A stretch of 14,961 bases of DNA from Hypholoma sublateritium FD-334 SS-4 (Eukaryota > Basidiomycota > Agaricomycetes > Agaricales > Strophariaceae), in assembly GCA_000827495.1 (NCBI GenBank), contig KN817757.1, forward strand, positions 1-14,961. The letters are read 5' to 3'. A program made the position numbers and the translations under genes. The notes beneath the pieces were generated by a model. The model saw only the letters and a list, made by a program, of their open reading frames with translations. It did not search any database and was not told the origin of the DNA. Within the stretch, counting starts at the first letter, position 1, and every line of letters begins with the position of its first letter. This document shows, piece by piece, positions 1-9,433 of the stretch.

Positions 1-12
1 CGTTATCTGCCT

Positions 13-320
13 TCAACACATGTTTAATGCTCCGAAAAGCAAAAATCCACGTGTAGTCTAAAAGCGACCCTATCAACGGTGAAACTGCATTGTGATTTTT
101 GGAAGCGCAGTCACGTCCATTTATTCTACTTACATTTACTCCTGCTCCTCCAGGGAACAAGATCCTGGCATCCTCAACTGTAATGCTGCCTCCAGGCTGC
201 ATCGCAGGTGCAATGTATCTGAATCAGTGAGTTAGCCGGCCTTGGGTTGAATGGTTGCTGATACGCTGCCAGGCGTCCTGTGTGCGAATAATGGCAACAA
301 GCAAACAACAAAACAGACAT
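13..320 (-). CDS. hypothetical small protein, three exons or 5' part of a longer gene
   Basis: Proposed exons on the minus strand are 320-265, 218-134 and 57-13. The first intron (264-219, 46 nt) ends with CTAAC/CTGAT followed by CAG. The second starts with a perfect GTAAGT at 133 and may end at TTTTAG (58). Phases agree across both joins and give 61 residues with no internal stop. The start is the ATG at 320, and the first residues (MSVLLFACC) are hydrophobic and Cys-rich. The middle exon reads like real protein, with two Pro-Gly-Gly motifs around SITVEDARILF. I do not recognise a family. If the second intron instead ends at CAG (plus positions 7-9), the gene continues beyond the left edge and this is only its N-terminal part. 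The protein ends in Cys but has no CaaX box, so a lipopeptide pheromone is not supported. The middle exon is the strongest element; the first and last exons are inference. Confidence 0.3.
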
Positions 321-586
321 AAAATGTATTGGGACGAACGAGACACGCAGAAGCTCGACAAAGGGTGCGTGGGGGTGCGAGGGTGTTTCTACAAGGCTTC
401 TAACCAACCGGGGACCAAAAACGAGAGAATGTAAGCTATGGCGCAAGCTTCGAACCGCTCTGGGATGCAACAACGAGATGCAATGAGGAGATATGAGGGC
501 GATTAGGCAGGCAAGAGGGGAACAACAGATTTAATGCATGAAGTAATTAGTTAATTGTGTATATTTTTGTACATAGCTCTGCAGTG

Positions 587-594
587 TTTTTATA
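587..594 (-). promoter_or_regulatory. TATA-like element upstream of the left-edge gene
   Basis: TATAAAAA is present on the minus strand, about 270 nt before the proposed ATG at 320. The position would require a 5' leader of about 240 nt. The surrounding sequence is AT-rich, so a chance match is quite possible. Confidence 0.15.
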
Positions 595-2168
595 CCTACA
601 TTGTGTGCTGTAATTTGTATGTAGAATTCCATGGACATATGGGATGGAATGGAGAGAATGATTAAGGAGTACGAATAAGAATGCAAATTGAATAAAAGTA
701 GCGAAACAAAGAGGCAGTGCGTTACCGCATGTACGGGCGCCTACATTTGTCAGCGTCTAGACTGTCGTGGTTCGGTGAATTATCAAGCGCGCGGTGGGTT
801 AGGATACTACGTGTTCTGGTGAAGGACATTGGGGAATGTAAATATGTTGTGAAGTCGAGTGGAAAGGGCGAGAACTACGTCACGGAGCGGCGTCGGGCGA
901 TGTGCGTCGGCGAACGTGGGAATGCGGCGGAGAGCGCGGGAATGTTGTCTTCGTCGATTTTCGTGGCTGACGTGAGCTCGGACTCATCATCGCACGGCGC
1001 ATAGACTTGGGTTGGGACTCAGTGGAATTTTGCAAGGAACTGGTACACCCTTAGCCGCATCTGCGTCGACATGCAGTAAACAGCGCGGTACGGACGTTGA
1101 CACCACCCATAAAGTTAAGTACTTGGTTTACTTACACGGACAGACACTCATTGGGGTCATTGATCTGACCTACTATTTCACAGATAAGTTTTAATGTTGC
1201 TTTTATGTCGATGTTAGAGTAACAGACGAAAATTATGATGCCCAGCACTGCGCAGCATCATGTTGACTCTATCGCATAGATGAGGCAGGCCCTGGAAACA
1301 ATAGGGATTATTTATTCAAGCTCTTCTAATACATATATTATTGTTAGATGTTTGCATGGTTGTATTGCAATCGCTCTCTTCTATACCCAGTTTCCTTCAT
1401 GGCAATGTATGTACTGTAGGTACTTAGTACGGAAGATTTACGCTCGATAAGGGAAGCCGAGATGCCGTGTGGTCACGTGCTTTGATGGCGGTCCGTTTGT
1501 TGGCCGGATTTCATTTCCCCACTTATCGATTGGATCACTGATCTTCACCGATGCACTTTCAACACAACTCCCTCTCCTGCCTCGCCTGCCTGTCTGTAAA
1601 ATACCATGCCCTTCCGTTAGCTATATCATATTATCTTGAATGGTAATCAAATTTAACAGAGTCTCGAGTCTTGGAGAGTCTTGGTGAGCATATTTCAACC
1701 CCCTGCTGCCCTGTCGTGCCCTGCCCCCGCTACCTGCGTGTCACCTGCGCCTCGCTCTAGTGAAAATAACCTTAAAATAAACCGGAGTGCAAGCGAGAGA
1801 CTGGAGACTGACGAGTGCATTTTAGCGCCCACATTAGCGCCTGCAAACCGCGCGCGCAAACCTGCCTTGAAGAGCGCGAGCCAATGCAGGTAACAACATA
1901 ACTGCAGCTTGAATCTTGAGAACATTTTTGGGACATCCAAACAAGAGACTGCAGCTTGCGACTCCGCGGTGGAAATGGTGGACGACTGGTAATGTCCCCG
2001 CTGGTAAGTCCCCGCTCAATAAGAAATGAACTTTGATGCGCGTCTAATTGAACTTCAAGCAGTTATCGTAATGTATTGTTTGCAGCCATGTACTTATTAT
2101 ATGTGACTGTGTAGTGTATATTATAGCCTTGGTATGTGTCCCATCGTTAGCAGAAGACCACGGAACAC
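595..2168. other. intergenic stretch, no convincing gene
   Basis: No long reading frame has good start, splice or domain support. One minus-strand stretch (1018-875) is open for 47 codons and coding-like (acidic, including DDESELTSATKIDEDNIPAL) before a TAG; it could be a terminal exon, but no clear acceptor precedes it. The plus-strand frame at 717-1004 overlaps it and looks like its shadow. From about 1200 to 1680 and from 2040 to 2160 the sequence is AT-rich and non-coding in appearance. Confidence 0.5.
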
Positions 2169-4459
2169 CTATTCATTTCCAGCCCCTTCATCATCGTTGT
2201 CGCCGTCAACCGAACAGCCAAGGCGTTCTTTGGGCGTACCATTTTTGCTTCGACGATTCTTAATGTGAGGATTGCGCTGTTGAATAGCACGGACGATGGC
2301 TGATACTCCCTTATGTTTATTGTACAGTGCTTCAAAGGCTGCGTCATCACGATTCAACCTGATGAAGACATTCAACAAAGTTAGCCAGTGATGTAAGTGA
2401 TTCCTCGCATGCTGACCTTTCGTATTCCTCCGCAATTATCTTACGCTGGTGCCTCTTTGTGCCAGTTACAGTCCGCATAAGACCTTTGAACCAAGCATCC
2501 GGCCAATCTCGAAGTGGCAACATACCGTTAACTTGATCGCCCTCTTCCCATTGCTTCACAGCCTCACGCCACGCTCCTTTCTTGCGGCCCAAGTTGGGAA
2601 TAAAGATACCTGGTATCGGGAGACCACTATGATCTTGAACTGGGTTCGGGATATGTAAGTCCGTGTCGCTACTAGATTGACTCGATGAACTGAACGATCT
2701 GCTTGATGATGCAGCTGCAAATGTTGTCGTGACGATGCTGTCCGCATATGACAATGATGAGGGTATTATGGGCTGACGTGTTGGCAGAGAGATTCGATTG
2801 GTTGGCGGGTTCTGAAGGCTATTTGACAGTCCTTCGAAAAGAATGCGTATATCATGCAACGTGGGCGCTCTGAGTAAGTCTCCGTTTCCCATAGAGGTCT
2901 TCGACATGTCTAATTGAGTTGGACATAAAGCGTTGCCATGTCCGCGTTCGTAACTCTGGAGAGAGTCGACAAGGTACTTGGCTAAAGTATCGGGCTGTTT
3001 AAACTTTAAAGGTTAGTTTGATTTGTATCCTACATAAATGTATCACTTTCCTGTTCGCCTTCAGCCCAACCACCCCACCAGCGGATGACGGACAATGCCC
3101 AACGCTCCACTAATGGAGCGTACATTAACCTATACTGTGCACCACCTCTACGAAGAGAATGTGTCGTGAAATATCCCTGTACACCGGCACCCTTCCCAAA
3201 TTCAGACAGAAGTGACTGGACAACTTCATGCGACATTGCCTGCTTCGGATTAATCAAGCCATTGGGCCCGATGTATGGGAATAAGTAGTCATCTGAAACC
3301 AGCTCACGCCCAAGCTCGCGTTCAAGGATTGATATCCACCGCTGCAAGTGAGTGAACATGTCCATCTCATATACACCTTGCTTATAGATGTTATATGTAT
3401 TATCTGTCCAGCAGGTCGGAACGGTGAGTATTTGGGATTACATCATCCAAAGAGTTCAATTGACGTACTTTCCAGAGGTCCGTCCCATCCTTGCTTATTT
3501 TGCCAGCCCTTCCGGTTCTCAAGGTGAACGCGTATATACGGTAGGTGCAAGGGACCTTCACCGCGGCATGTCAAGTCAATATCGTGTTTCTGCAAGCCGC
3601 AAAGCTCAAAGTTTCTGATATCGGTAAGTCAGATCATAAGTATATTCAGACGAAGCTACAGTCTTGCTTACCTTGTCCATAGCGTATATCCGGAAGCCAA
3701 AAAAGCCCGCATCATAGTATGCTTCAACTGTATCTTGAGATCCACAGCCCCTCCACGGTTAGCAAGGCTTTCGGGTGGTACTTCATCCTCTGACCACTGC
3801 ATGATGGCTGCGAGATCTTCAATTTTCATTGCTTCGGCGTGATGACGTGTTGCCGCAGCTCCCTTCGCTCCGCTCTTCGCTCCGCTCTTCGCTTTGATAA
3901 GCTTTATGAAGGTCTGAATAGTCGATGATTTTGCTGGGCATCCATGGACGGTGCTGGTGGTTTCATCATATGAATATTCACCGCGATACTTGTCGCCCGC
4001 CCTGCGGAAGGTGAGTCATTGACTTCTCCGTGAATATTCAAAGTTAACGACTTACATATTCTCCCAATAGTCACTGAATGCACCTCGTATGCCCTCCGCT
4101 GTGCTGATTCCATTGTCTTCGGTCAGGCATTTTTGGGTCAAAAAAAGCTCCAGCGCGATAGCAGAGTACTTGTTTGGTTTGCTGTCATTGAAAGCTTTGG
4201 CTAGTTCATCGGTTTCAGTCTGATTTGTCCCTTCTTTTGCGCGATGTTGGGCAATAACATCTTCTAGGAACTTTTTTCCTCGCTGGATGTAGCCGTCGTA
4301 TGTCTTCCGCGTGCGTGCAGGACGCCCATATTGAGCACGTCCAGCTGCTGTTGCCTGTTTCAAGTCCTCGAGACTGGCCGTGGCGGCGCGTGAGCGAGTC
4401 TTTTTTTCCAAGCCGCCCACTGCTGCTGCTTTTGCTTTTTTTCCGGTTGATTTTGTCAT
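2169..4459 (-). CDS. tyrosine recombinase, basidiomycete Crypton-like type, six exons
   Basis: Exons are 4459-4056, 4001-3672, 3614-3469, 3403-3051, 2994-2417 and 2358-2169, totalling 2001 nt (666 residues). Residues 1-50 are basic and Ala-rich. About 50-230 is the core-binding region (KTYDGYIQRGKKFL, ALELFLTQKCL, GAFSDYWENM). About 230-430 is the catalytic domain. Its candidate catalytic residues are Arg245 (TRNFELCGLQ), Lys280 (HLENRKGW), His375 and Arg378 (TTHSLRRGGAQY), Trp402/403/406 (IRWWGGWAEGE) and Tyr418 (DTLAKYLVDS). A Ser-rich linker and a conserved tail (IPNLGRKKGAWREAVKQW) follow. Such enzymes cut and rejoin DNA and in fungi usually belong to mobile elements; the exact family name is my recollection and needs a search. 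Introns 1, 2, 3 and 5 are GT-AG with consistent phases. Intron 4 (3050-2995) has GA in place of GT, so the copy may be inactive or may rely on unusual splicing. A Lys/Ser/Gly/Ala repeat lies near residues 174-186. Confidence 0.85.
2995..3050 (-). other. intron with mutated 5' splice site (GA-AG)
   Basis: The exon 4 end CAG is followed by GAAAGT where CAG|GTAAGT would be expected. The branch site CTAAC and acceptor AAACAG are normal, and the length is 56 nt. Joining CAG directly to CCC keeps the frame and restores the motif GEQPDTLAKYL. If the intron is retained, translation stops six codons into it at TAG. A nearby GT (GTGATA, three bases inside) would shift the frame. The affected position is +2 (base 3049). 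Confidence 0.65.
3863..3893 (-). repeat. 12-nt tandem repeat inside the recombinase gene
   Basis: The unit CTTCGCTCCGCT (plus strand) occurs twice in full and once in part. In the recombinase frame it encodes repeated Ala-Lys-Ser-Gly. The length is a multiple of three, so copy-number change keeps the frame. It sits in the variable linker before the catalytic domain. Confidence 0.75.
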
Positions 4460-4654
4460 TCAAACTAAAGCCAAATATTAATAGAATTTCACTGGAATGC
4501 GTAGCAAGAATTATACCGCGTTTGCGCTGTAACAACCGAGAGGGAGAGCAAAAAAAGGAAGAGACTACCGAGCTCAGGAGTTCTGCAAGGCTCCGAGACC
4601 GACCGTCAATTTTGAATTGCCGTCGATCACAATGGCGGCAGAGCAACTTGGCGC

Positions 4655-4672
4655 GGTACTATAAATAGAACA
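4655..4672. promoter_or_regulatory. TATA-like element upstream of the recombinase gene
   Basis: CTATAAATAG lies about 200 nt upstream of the recombinase ATG. It reads TATAAATA on the plus strand and TATTTATAG on the minus strand, so it could serve either direction. A minus-strand promoter here would give a 5' leader of about 170 nt. No convincing plus-strand gene follows, which favours the recombinase. Confidence 0.3.
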
Positions 4673-4947
4673 CACTGCAGTTGCGAGTCGCGTCGTCGCG
4701 TCGCGTCTGTTCTATTTCAATCTACTGCTCTCTGCCCAAGTTGCATCTCAATTTTTATTAAGAGTGGCTCAATGAATTTGTATTTGAGTCTGGTACTGTA
4801 TTTAGAACTAAAGATTAAGCTACACAGTCTTGGAACTCACAGCTTTGAGCAAAACTGCACTGTGCTGCAGCCAATGATAATATTCTGGGTGGTTCACCTG
4901 CGTTAAGTCGATTAAGTTGTGCTTTGGCTGGTTAGAAACTTAATCTG

Positions 4948-5019
4948 GTTCAATTTACCGTAAATCGAGTTCAATTTACGTTCAATTTACAGTCTCTGCT
5001 GGCAACCAGTTCAATTTAC
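4948..5019. repeat. four direct copies of GTTCAATTTAC with an embedded palindrome
   Basis: Exact copies start at 4948, 4969, 4980 and 5009. Between the first two is ATTTACCGTAAAT, a palindrome with a single central base. The cluster lies about 490 nt upstream of the recombinase start. Tyrosine recombinases bind short repeated or inverted sites near element ends, so binding sites or an element terminus are possible. This is inference; it could also be ordinary repeat drift in AT-rich DNA. Confidence 0.6.
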
Positions 5020-6460
5020 AGCGCTATCAGGGTCTAGAAATGAGCTAGTCTAGTTCGTATTATGAATTGGACCCTTGCTTGGCTCTTTGGCCGGTAATTA
5101 AGCATGCAGGGATGCAGACATCGGTTGACATGTCACTGCTGGAACCCCGGATATTCTGAAAGAATCTTGAAGCACATCTCAGACTCGAGAGGATCCTGTT
5201 AGGTATTATCCTGTGTCTATCATATTTGGCAGCATTCTCTTTCTACTCTATCTCAAATTGTAGTACATACATCAAGTGATATCTACCAACAGTGGACTGC
5301 ATATTACTATTAATAATATCACCCATCCATCACGCCATAATATATTCACATTCATTAACGGTGTTCTGGCCGCCGCATACATGTTCTCTACTTAGTATTA
5401 TGTGGCTGCCTCTGGACTACCAGATATAGCCCGACCTAGCACTGTCCCAGTGCAGCGTGCGGCATTCCAGATGCCCAGCAGTCGCGCAAAGAAAATAGAC
5501 GCGCGAATTTTCAATTGTGCGTGAATCTGCCGGAGAGACAGGCAGTACTGCAGCATTCATCACTGCAGTGCCACTGCGGGCATAGTGCCGTGTTAGTAGT
5601 CACCGGCACCTGTCACCAACCCTCTGAGATGCTTCCCCACACATGCACGCAGGCCCGTGGCAGAGTGGAAGAATAGTCCCACAAGTGTGGCACCCGCCGC
5701 GGCTGTGGTATTGCTTACTACGCACTACACTACACCTCGCGGCTACGCAGGCATACTGCATTGCGCGCGTGCGGTGTTCCCCAGGCATACCCCATCAACT
5801 GAAGAGTCTGACCGTCAACAGTCCGACCGTCACTGTGGGAGCAGGCAAGCTGCACGGCGATGATGTTAGCACCAATGATCATGCGAGGTCCTGTGCGCTG
5901 TCTCCTCGCCCGCCACTGATATAATTGGGGCGCGCGGTTTAATTCATAAGCTGCGGTTTGCGTCTGCATTCGCACTCTTCGAATTCTGCGCGCCATTCTG
6001 CGCGCGCTGAGTCCAAATCAAAGCGGCAACTTACAAAGTACACGCCGCAACGTTCATGCAGATGACATCTTACAAGTGCATGCCGCCGTCGCCACGCTCG
6101 CATGTGGGGGATCATGACATAGTGCACACATGCGGTTAGTAGCCTGGGAGCTTAAGCTAAGCAATGAATCCGGCAAAATGCGCCGTTTTACGGTGTCGTA
6201 AATTCAGCGCGTAAATCGTGCTTGATAAACGTACTTAACACACGGACTGTTCGAGGTCCTGACACGCCAAGCATACCCGGATCAGCCGGCATCACCAGCC
6301 GCAGCTTATTTGTTCGCGGCTTTAGAAGCTTGACAGTCCGGGTTTCCATACATCATGCCATACAACTTACTCGTCACGGCTCCTTCCTCTCTTCTTCACC
6401 TTCCTGTTGCTCTCTTCTACGTCGAAAACGTTACTGCTATGCTACTATGTCCAGAACACT
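5020..6460. other. intergenic stretch, nothing convincing
   Basis: Several open frames of 60-95 codons overlap between 5600 and 6130 on both strands with no splice, promoter or motif support; I take them as chance frames in GC-richer sequence. Small local repeats occur: a TTCTGCGCGC pair near 5985-6005, a GTCYGACCGTCA pair near 5808-5833, and a TTACAA..GCCGC pair near 6032 and 6071. The sequence just before 6461 is pyrimidine-rich (about 6380-6420), as often seen upstream of fungal coding starts. Confidence 0.45.
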
Positions 6461-6851
6461 ATGTTTCGAACAGCTTCGCAGAAGAATAGGGCCGCTTGCG
6501 ACGTCGTCGGTGCTCACGATCAATTACCCGGTCACTATACAGTCTTCGTTTTTAACGCTCGACGTACCGACGATTGTTCGACCCCTCAAGACCCCACGGG
6601 GAGCTCTAGCGTTATAATCGTCAACGATGCGCACACTGGCGGGATACTCGACCTCAGTCTCCGAAGCGACTTGGGAACTTGCCAATTTACGGGGAAACAT
6701 GTCCATATTTCTTCGTATCAGCAGAAATCGGGGCTGGTCAGCTGGGGCGAAACGGGTGTGTATGTTTCTCTCTCCGTTTCTGCGCTTGCTAATTCCGCGA
6801 TTTAGAGAAAGCGCGATACGTTTAAACTTTACACTAAGGAGCGCCAGTTGA
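6461..6851 (+). CDS. hypothetical small protein, two exons
   Basis: Exon 1 (6461-6759) starts at an ATG after a pyrimidine-rich leader. It is followed by an intron (6760-6805, 46 nt) with GTATGT donor, GCTAAT branch and TTTAG acceptor, and exon 2 (6806-6851). The product is 114 residues. Exon 1 is protein-like with many alternating hydrophobic residues (HYTVFVFNARRTDDC, SSVIIVNDAHTGGIL, TCQFTGKHVHIS), suggesting a beta-rich fold. I do not recognise a family and see no signal peptide. A second donor, GTGTAT at 6758, is in phase with a different reading of exon 2 that stays open to TAA at 6929-6931 and also looks coding. The true gene may therefore be longer or alternatively spliced. In-frame reading upstream of 6461 is also open, so the start is uncertain. 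Confidence 0.35.
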
Positions 6852-9433
6852 ACTGCGCTGTTGAAGTCCAGCGGAGGTTCTTCCAGATATGCAGAGACTT
6901 ACCAGGCGTACAGCGTTCAATGCTCTTATAAGGACGCAGAGGACGCGTCTGGACTTTCGACATTAATCTGCGGAAGCCTGTAAGCACCAAGGCTGATGTT
7001 CGACGCGTTTCACTGACCGTCCCCTCTCTCAGGTGTTCAAAGTCACTTACAAGATAATCGGGTTACTCTATCGCACCCCTCGAATATAGTACGGACCGCT
7101 AAGGCAGTGGTATTGACCTCCGCCTCTGCAGAAATTGTTTCGACTGCATGGCAATGTTATGAAGCACTTCACAGCGAGAAATTTCGATGGCAATGGCTTG
7201 CTTAGAATTAGGACGCGTTCCAGTATGCGGATAGGCCAGATTTGATTCCAAGTCGAGTATGCATGTGTATGTTCTCTGCTTCCTGGTCATCAACGAGTTG
7301 CTCAACGTACCTATCTGTTAAAGTTGCGTCCTCCGTCGCCCTCAACGCTACGACGCATTGGCGTCATCGCCCGATGCAGCTGATACGACACATCATTCCC
7401 GTCGCCTTGAGACGCCGTATGTTCACATACCTAACCCCCCGTTGCCACCGTAGTGATTTCCTCTAGAATATATCGCCACACGGCCCTCGTCCTCATCCGA
7501 GCGCTTTCTCGAGACAGGAGACCCGCGTGTCAGCGTTGCGTGTGCGGCTCAGGGCTCGCCCTCCTAAGTGCGACCCATCGGCGATGTCATGGGCGTATCA
7601 TATCGTAAAGTACGCCCTCGGAAAACTGGCCCTCGCGGCGTGAATGAGGCTCCCTGGACCTTGTCTGGACGCTGTATGGTTGAGGATATCCCCACTGCGA
7701 AAGGCGGCATACGTGGATCTGGCGCTTATACGCATCCTCTCTTGGCCTACGAGTGGACGGTTTCGTTTCAACTCATGTAAAACCGCGACGACGACGATGG
7801 CGACACTTCGCTGTCGCGCATGTAATTCTGGCACACGACTCTCTGGACGATCTACGCATCGACTTTCCATGGGATATGCGTGCTCGCTTGTCGGCCGGTT
7901 TGACCTGGCATCTCCGCACTCCAAAACTCGAAGATGATGTCCTCGACGATGACGGCTCGGCGAGACATACCTACACCCGCCATATCTGGATCGCACGATT
8001 GCGTGGCCTGCTCGTTCGCTGCCCCTCCGCTGTCTGATTTCAATCCGAGCGGCGACTTGGCAGAGGGTCAGCGCGATACTAGTCGTCACTCGCACTCTTC
8101 GCTGCACTGTGCCTGTGTCTTCGCTCGTGCCCGGCCGCCGTCGATGGACGCCCGTATTTCTTCATCCGCAGATGGGCGCTGGTAAATCGACAACGGGGTT
8201 CGGAAATCGTGACTGCAATCTTGTAGCCGGCACAGTCGTGCTCCTGGAGCGGCGCGGACTCGCTGAGGCGCGATAGTGGGTGTACCGCCCCCTCTCACAA
8301 GGGAAGTGCTCATCATTCTGCAGTGCATGGGCGCAGCGTCAACGATGAGGGTTCTGTACCTGTATATATCTAGGTAGTCGAGGTCAGCTTGAATATAATG
8401 AATTGTTATGAGATTTGTAGGGCGGCTGGTCATCGTGAGGCCGTCTCTCGGAAAGGTGGACAGAGTGTGCCGGCCCGTTTCCCGCTCACACGCGGTAATC
8501 CGTCCCATCGCGTTGTCTTTTGGCGTCTTCACTGTCCTACTCGTATTCGCACCACGGAAGAGCTTCCAATACGGCTGTCCTTATAGCTGCGAATACGAGA
8601 AATCGCCGTGTCTATTCTACGCTTGCATCTGCGCTGGGACCCGTCGCCTCGCCTCATCTTAGTAACGACAAACTTCATCGCGTCTCCCCCCGCCTGCAAT
8701 CCATTGGCTCTGGGACGCACACGGGTCGTTTTTTGAGGCAGACTCAGCCTGCGGTATGTCTTTTTCTGTGCGCACTTCGCTGTTATGGCTGATTGAAGTC
8801 AGCACAGAGATAGTGCGCGCGTTTCTTACGAAGGTCTATGAACTTCCCGCCCGCATGCCTCTTGACTTCGGGACCCCCTTCGAAGCCCGCCGTGCCCCGC
8901 TGCGCCATCACAAGTCCGTGCCGGNCTGATTCCTNGATGCCCGCCCCCNAACCACCNCGCATCCGAGTNNTGAGACNGGGCTGGCCTCCGCGCCCTCAAA
9001 GNGAACTTATGCGTATGTTCCNNCGTCGCTGCCCGCCAAACGGCGCTTTCGTGGACCTCGTCTGTTGTTCAACTACTTCTGAGGACTGTCAAACGCATGG
9101 TACGTCCCCTTCCTTCGGCCTCCTCCTTCCANCGCTCCTCGACCACACCCCGTCCACAGCATCCCCATCCTACATGTTCCGCGCCTCCCTTGTACTTCGC
9201 TGACCCGTACCCCAACAGCCTTAACGCAAACGCATAGAGATGGTGGTCAGCTTCTCCCTGCCTATCGCACCTGGCTCCGGGCCAGCACTGCACGAGCCTA
9301 GACGACGGCGTCATATTAGCCACTTCGCTACCGGACTCGAATCGTCTGCGCCGGCCGCAGAACGCCAACGTACACCCTCCTGTTCGGTACACGGCTGCGA
9401 GACCGGGCCACGATCCGCAAGTAATTCGAGAAT
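6852..9433. other. region of intron-like signals without a long ORF
   Basis: Well-formed plus-strand introns are visible at 6980-7032 (GTAAGC, CTGAC, CTCAG), 7417-7453 (GTATGT, CTAAC, CGTAG), 8754-8802 (GTATGT, CTGAT, GTCAG) and 9100-9159 (GTACGT, CACAG). Coding-like pieces border some of them, for example the open frame 7035-7205 (TAKAVVLTSASAEIV) and the reading after 8802 (EIVRAFLTKVYELPARMPL). I could not join these into one open gene without stops. Minus-strand frames of 148-169 codons at 7598-8532 are Arg-rich and unsupported. Eleven ambiguous bases between 8925 and 9132 limit interpretation. Decayed or very finely split genes are the likely content. Confidence 0.35.

Noticed and set aside
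717..1004. 95-codon plus-strand frame
   Set aside because: No motif, and the opposite strand has a more protein-like reading.
4215..4646. 143-codon minus-strand frame overlapping recombinase exon 1
   Set aside because: Out of frame with the recombinase, and the conserved core-binding motifs are in the other frame.
4300..4668. 122-codon plus-strand frame opposite the recombinase start
   Set aside because: It is antisense to a well-supported exon and has no motif; Leu/Arg-rich shadow.
7598..8532. Overlapping minus-strand frames of 169 and 148 codons
   Set aside because: Arg-rich, several frames open at once, no splice, start or domain evidence; typical of GC-rich chance frames.
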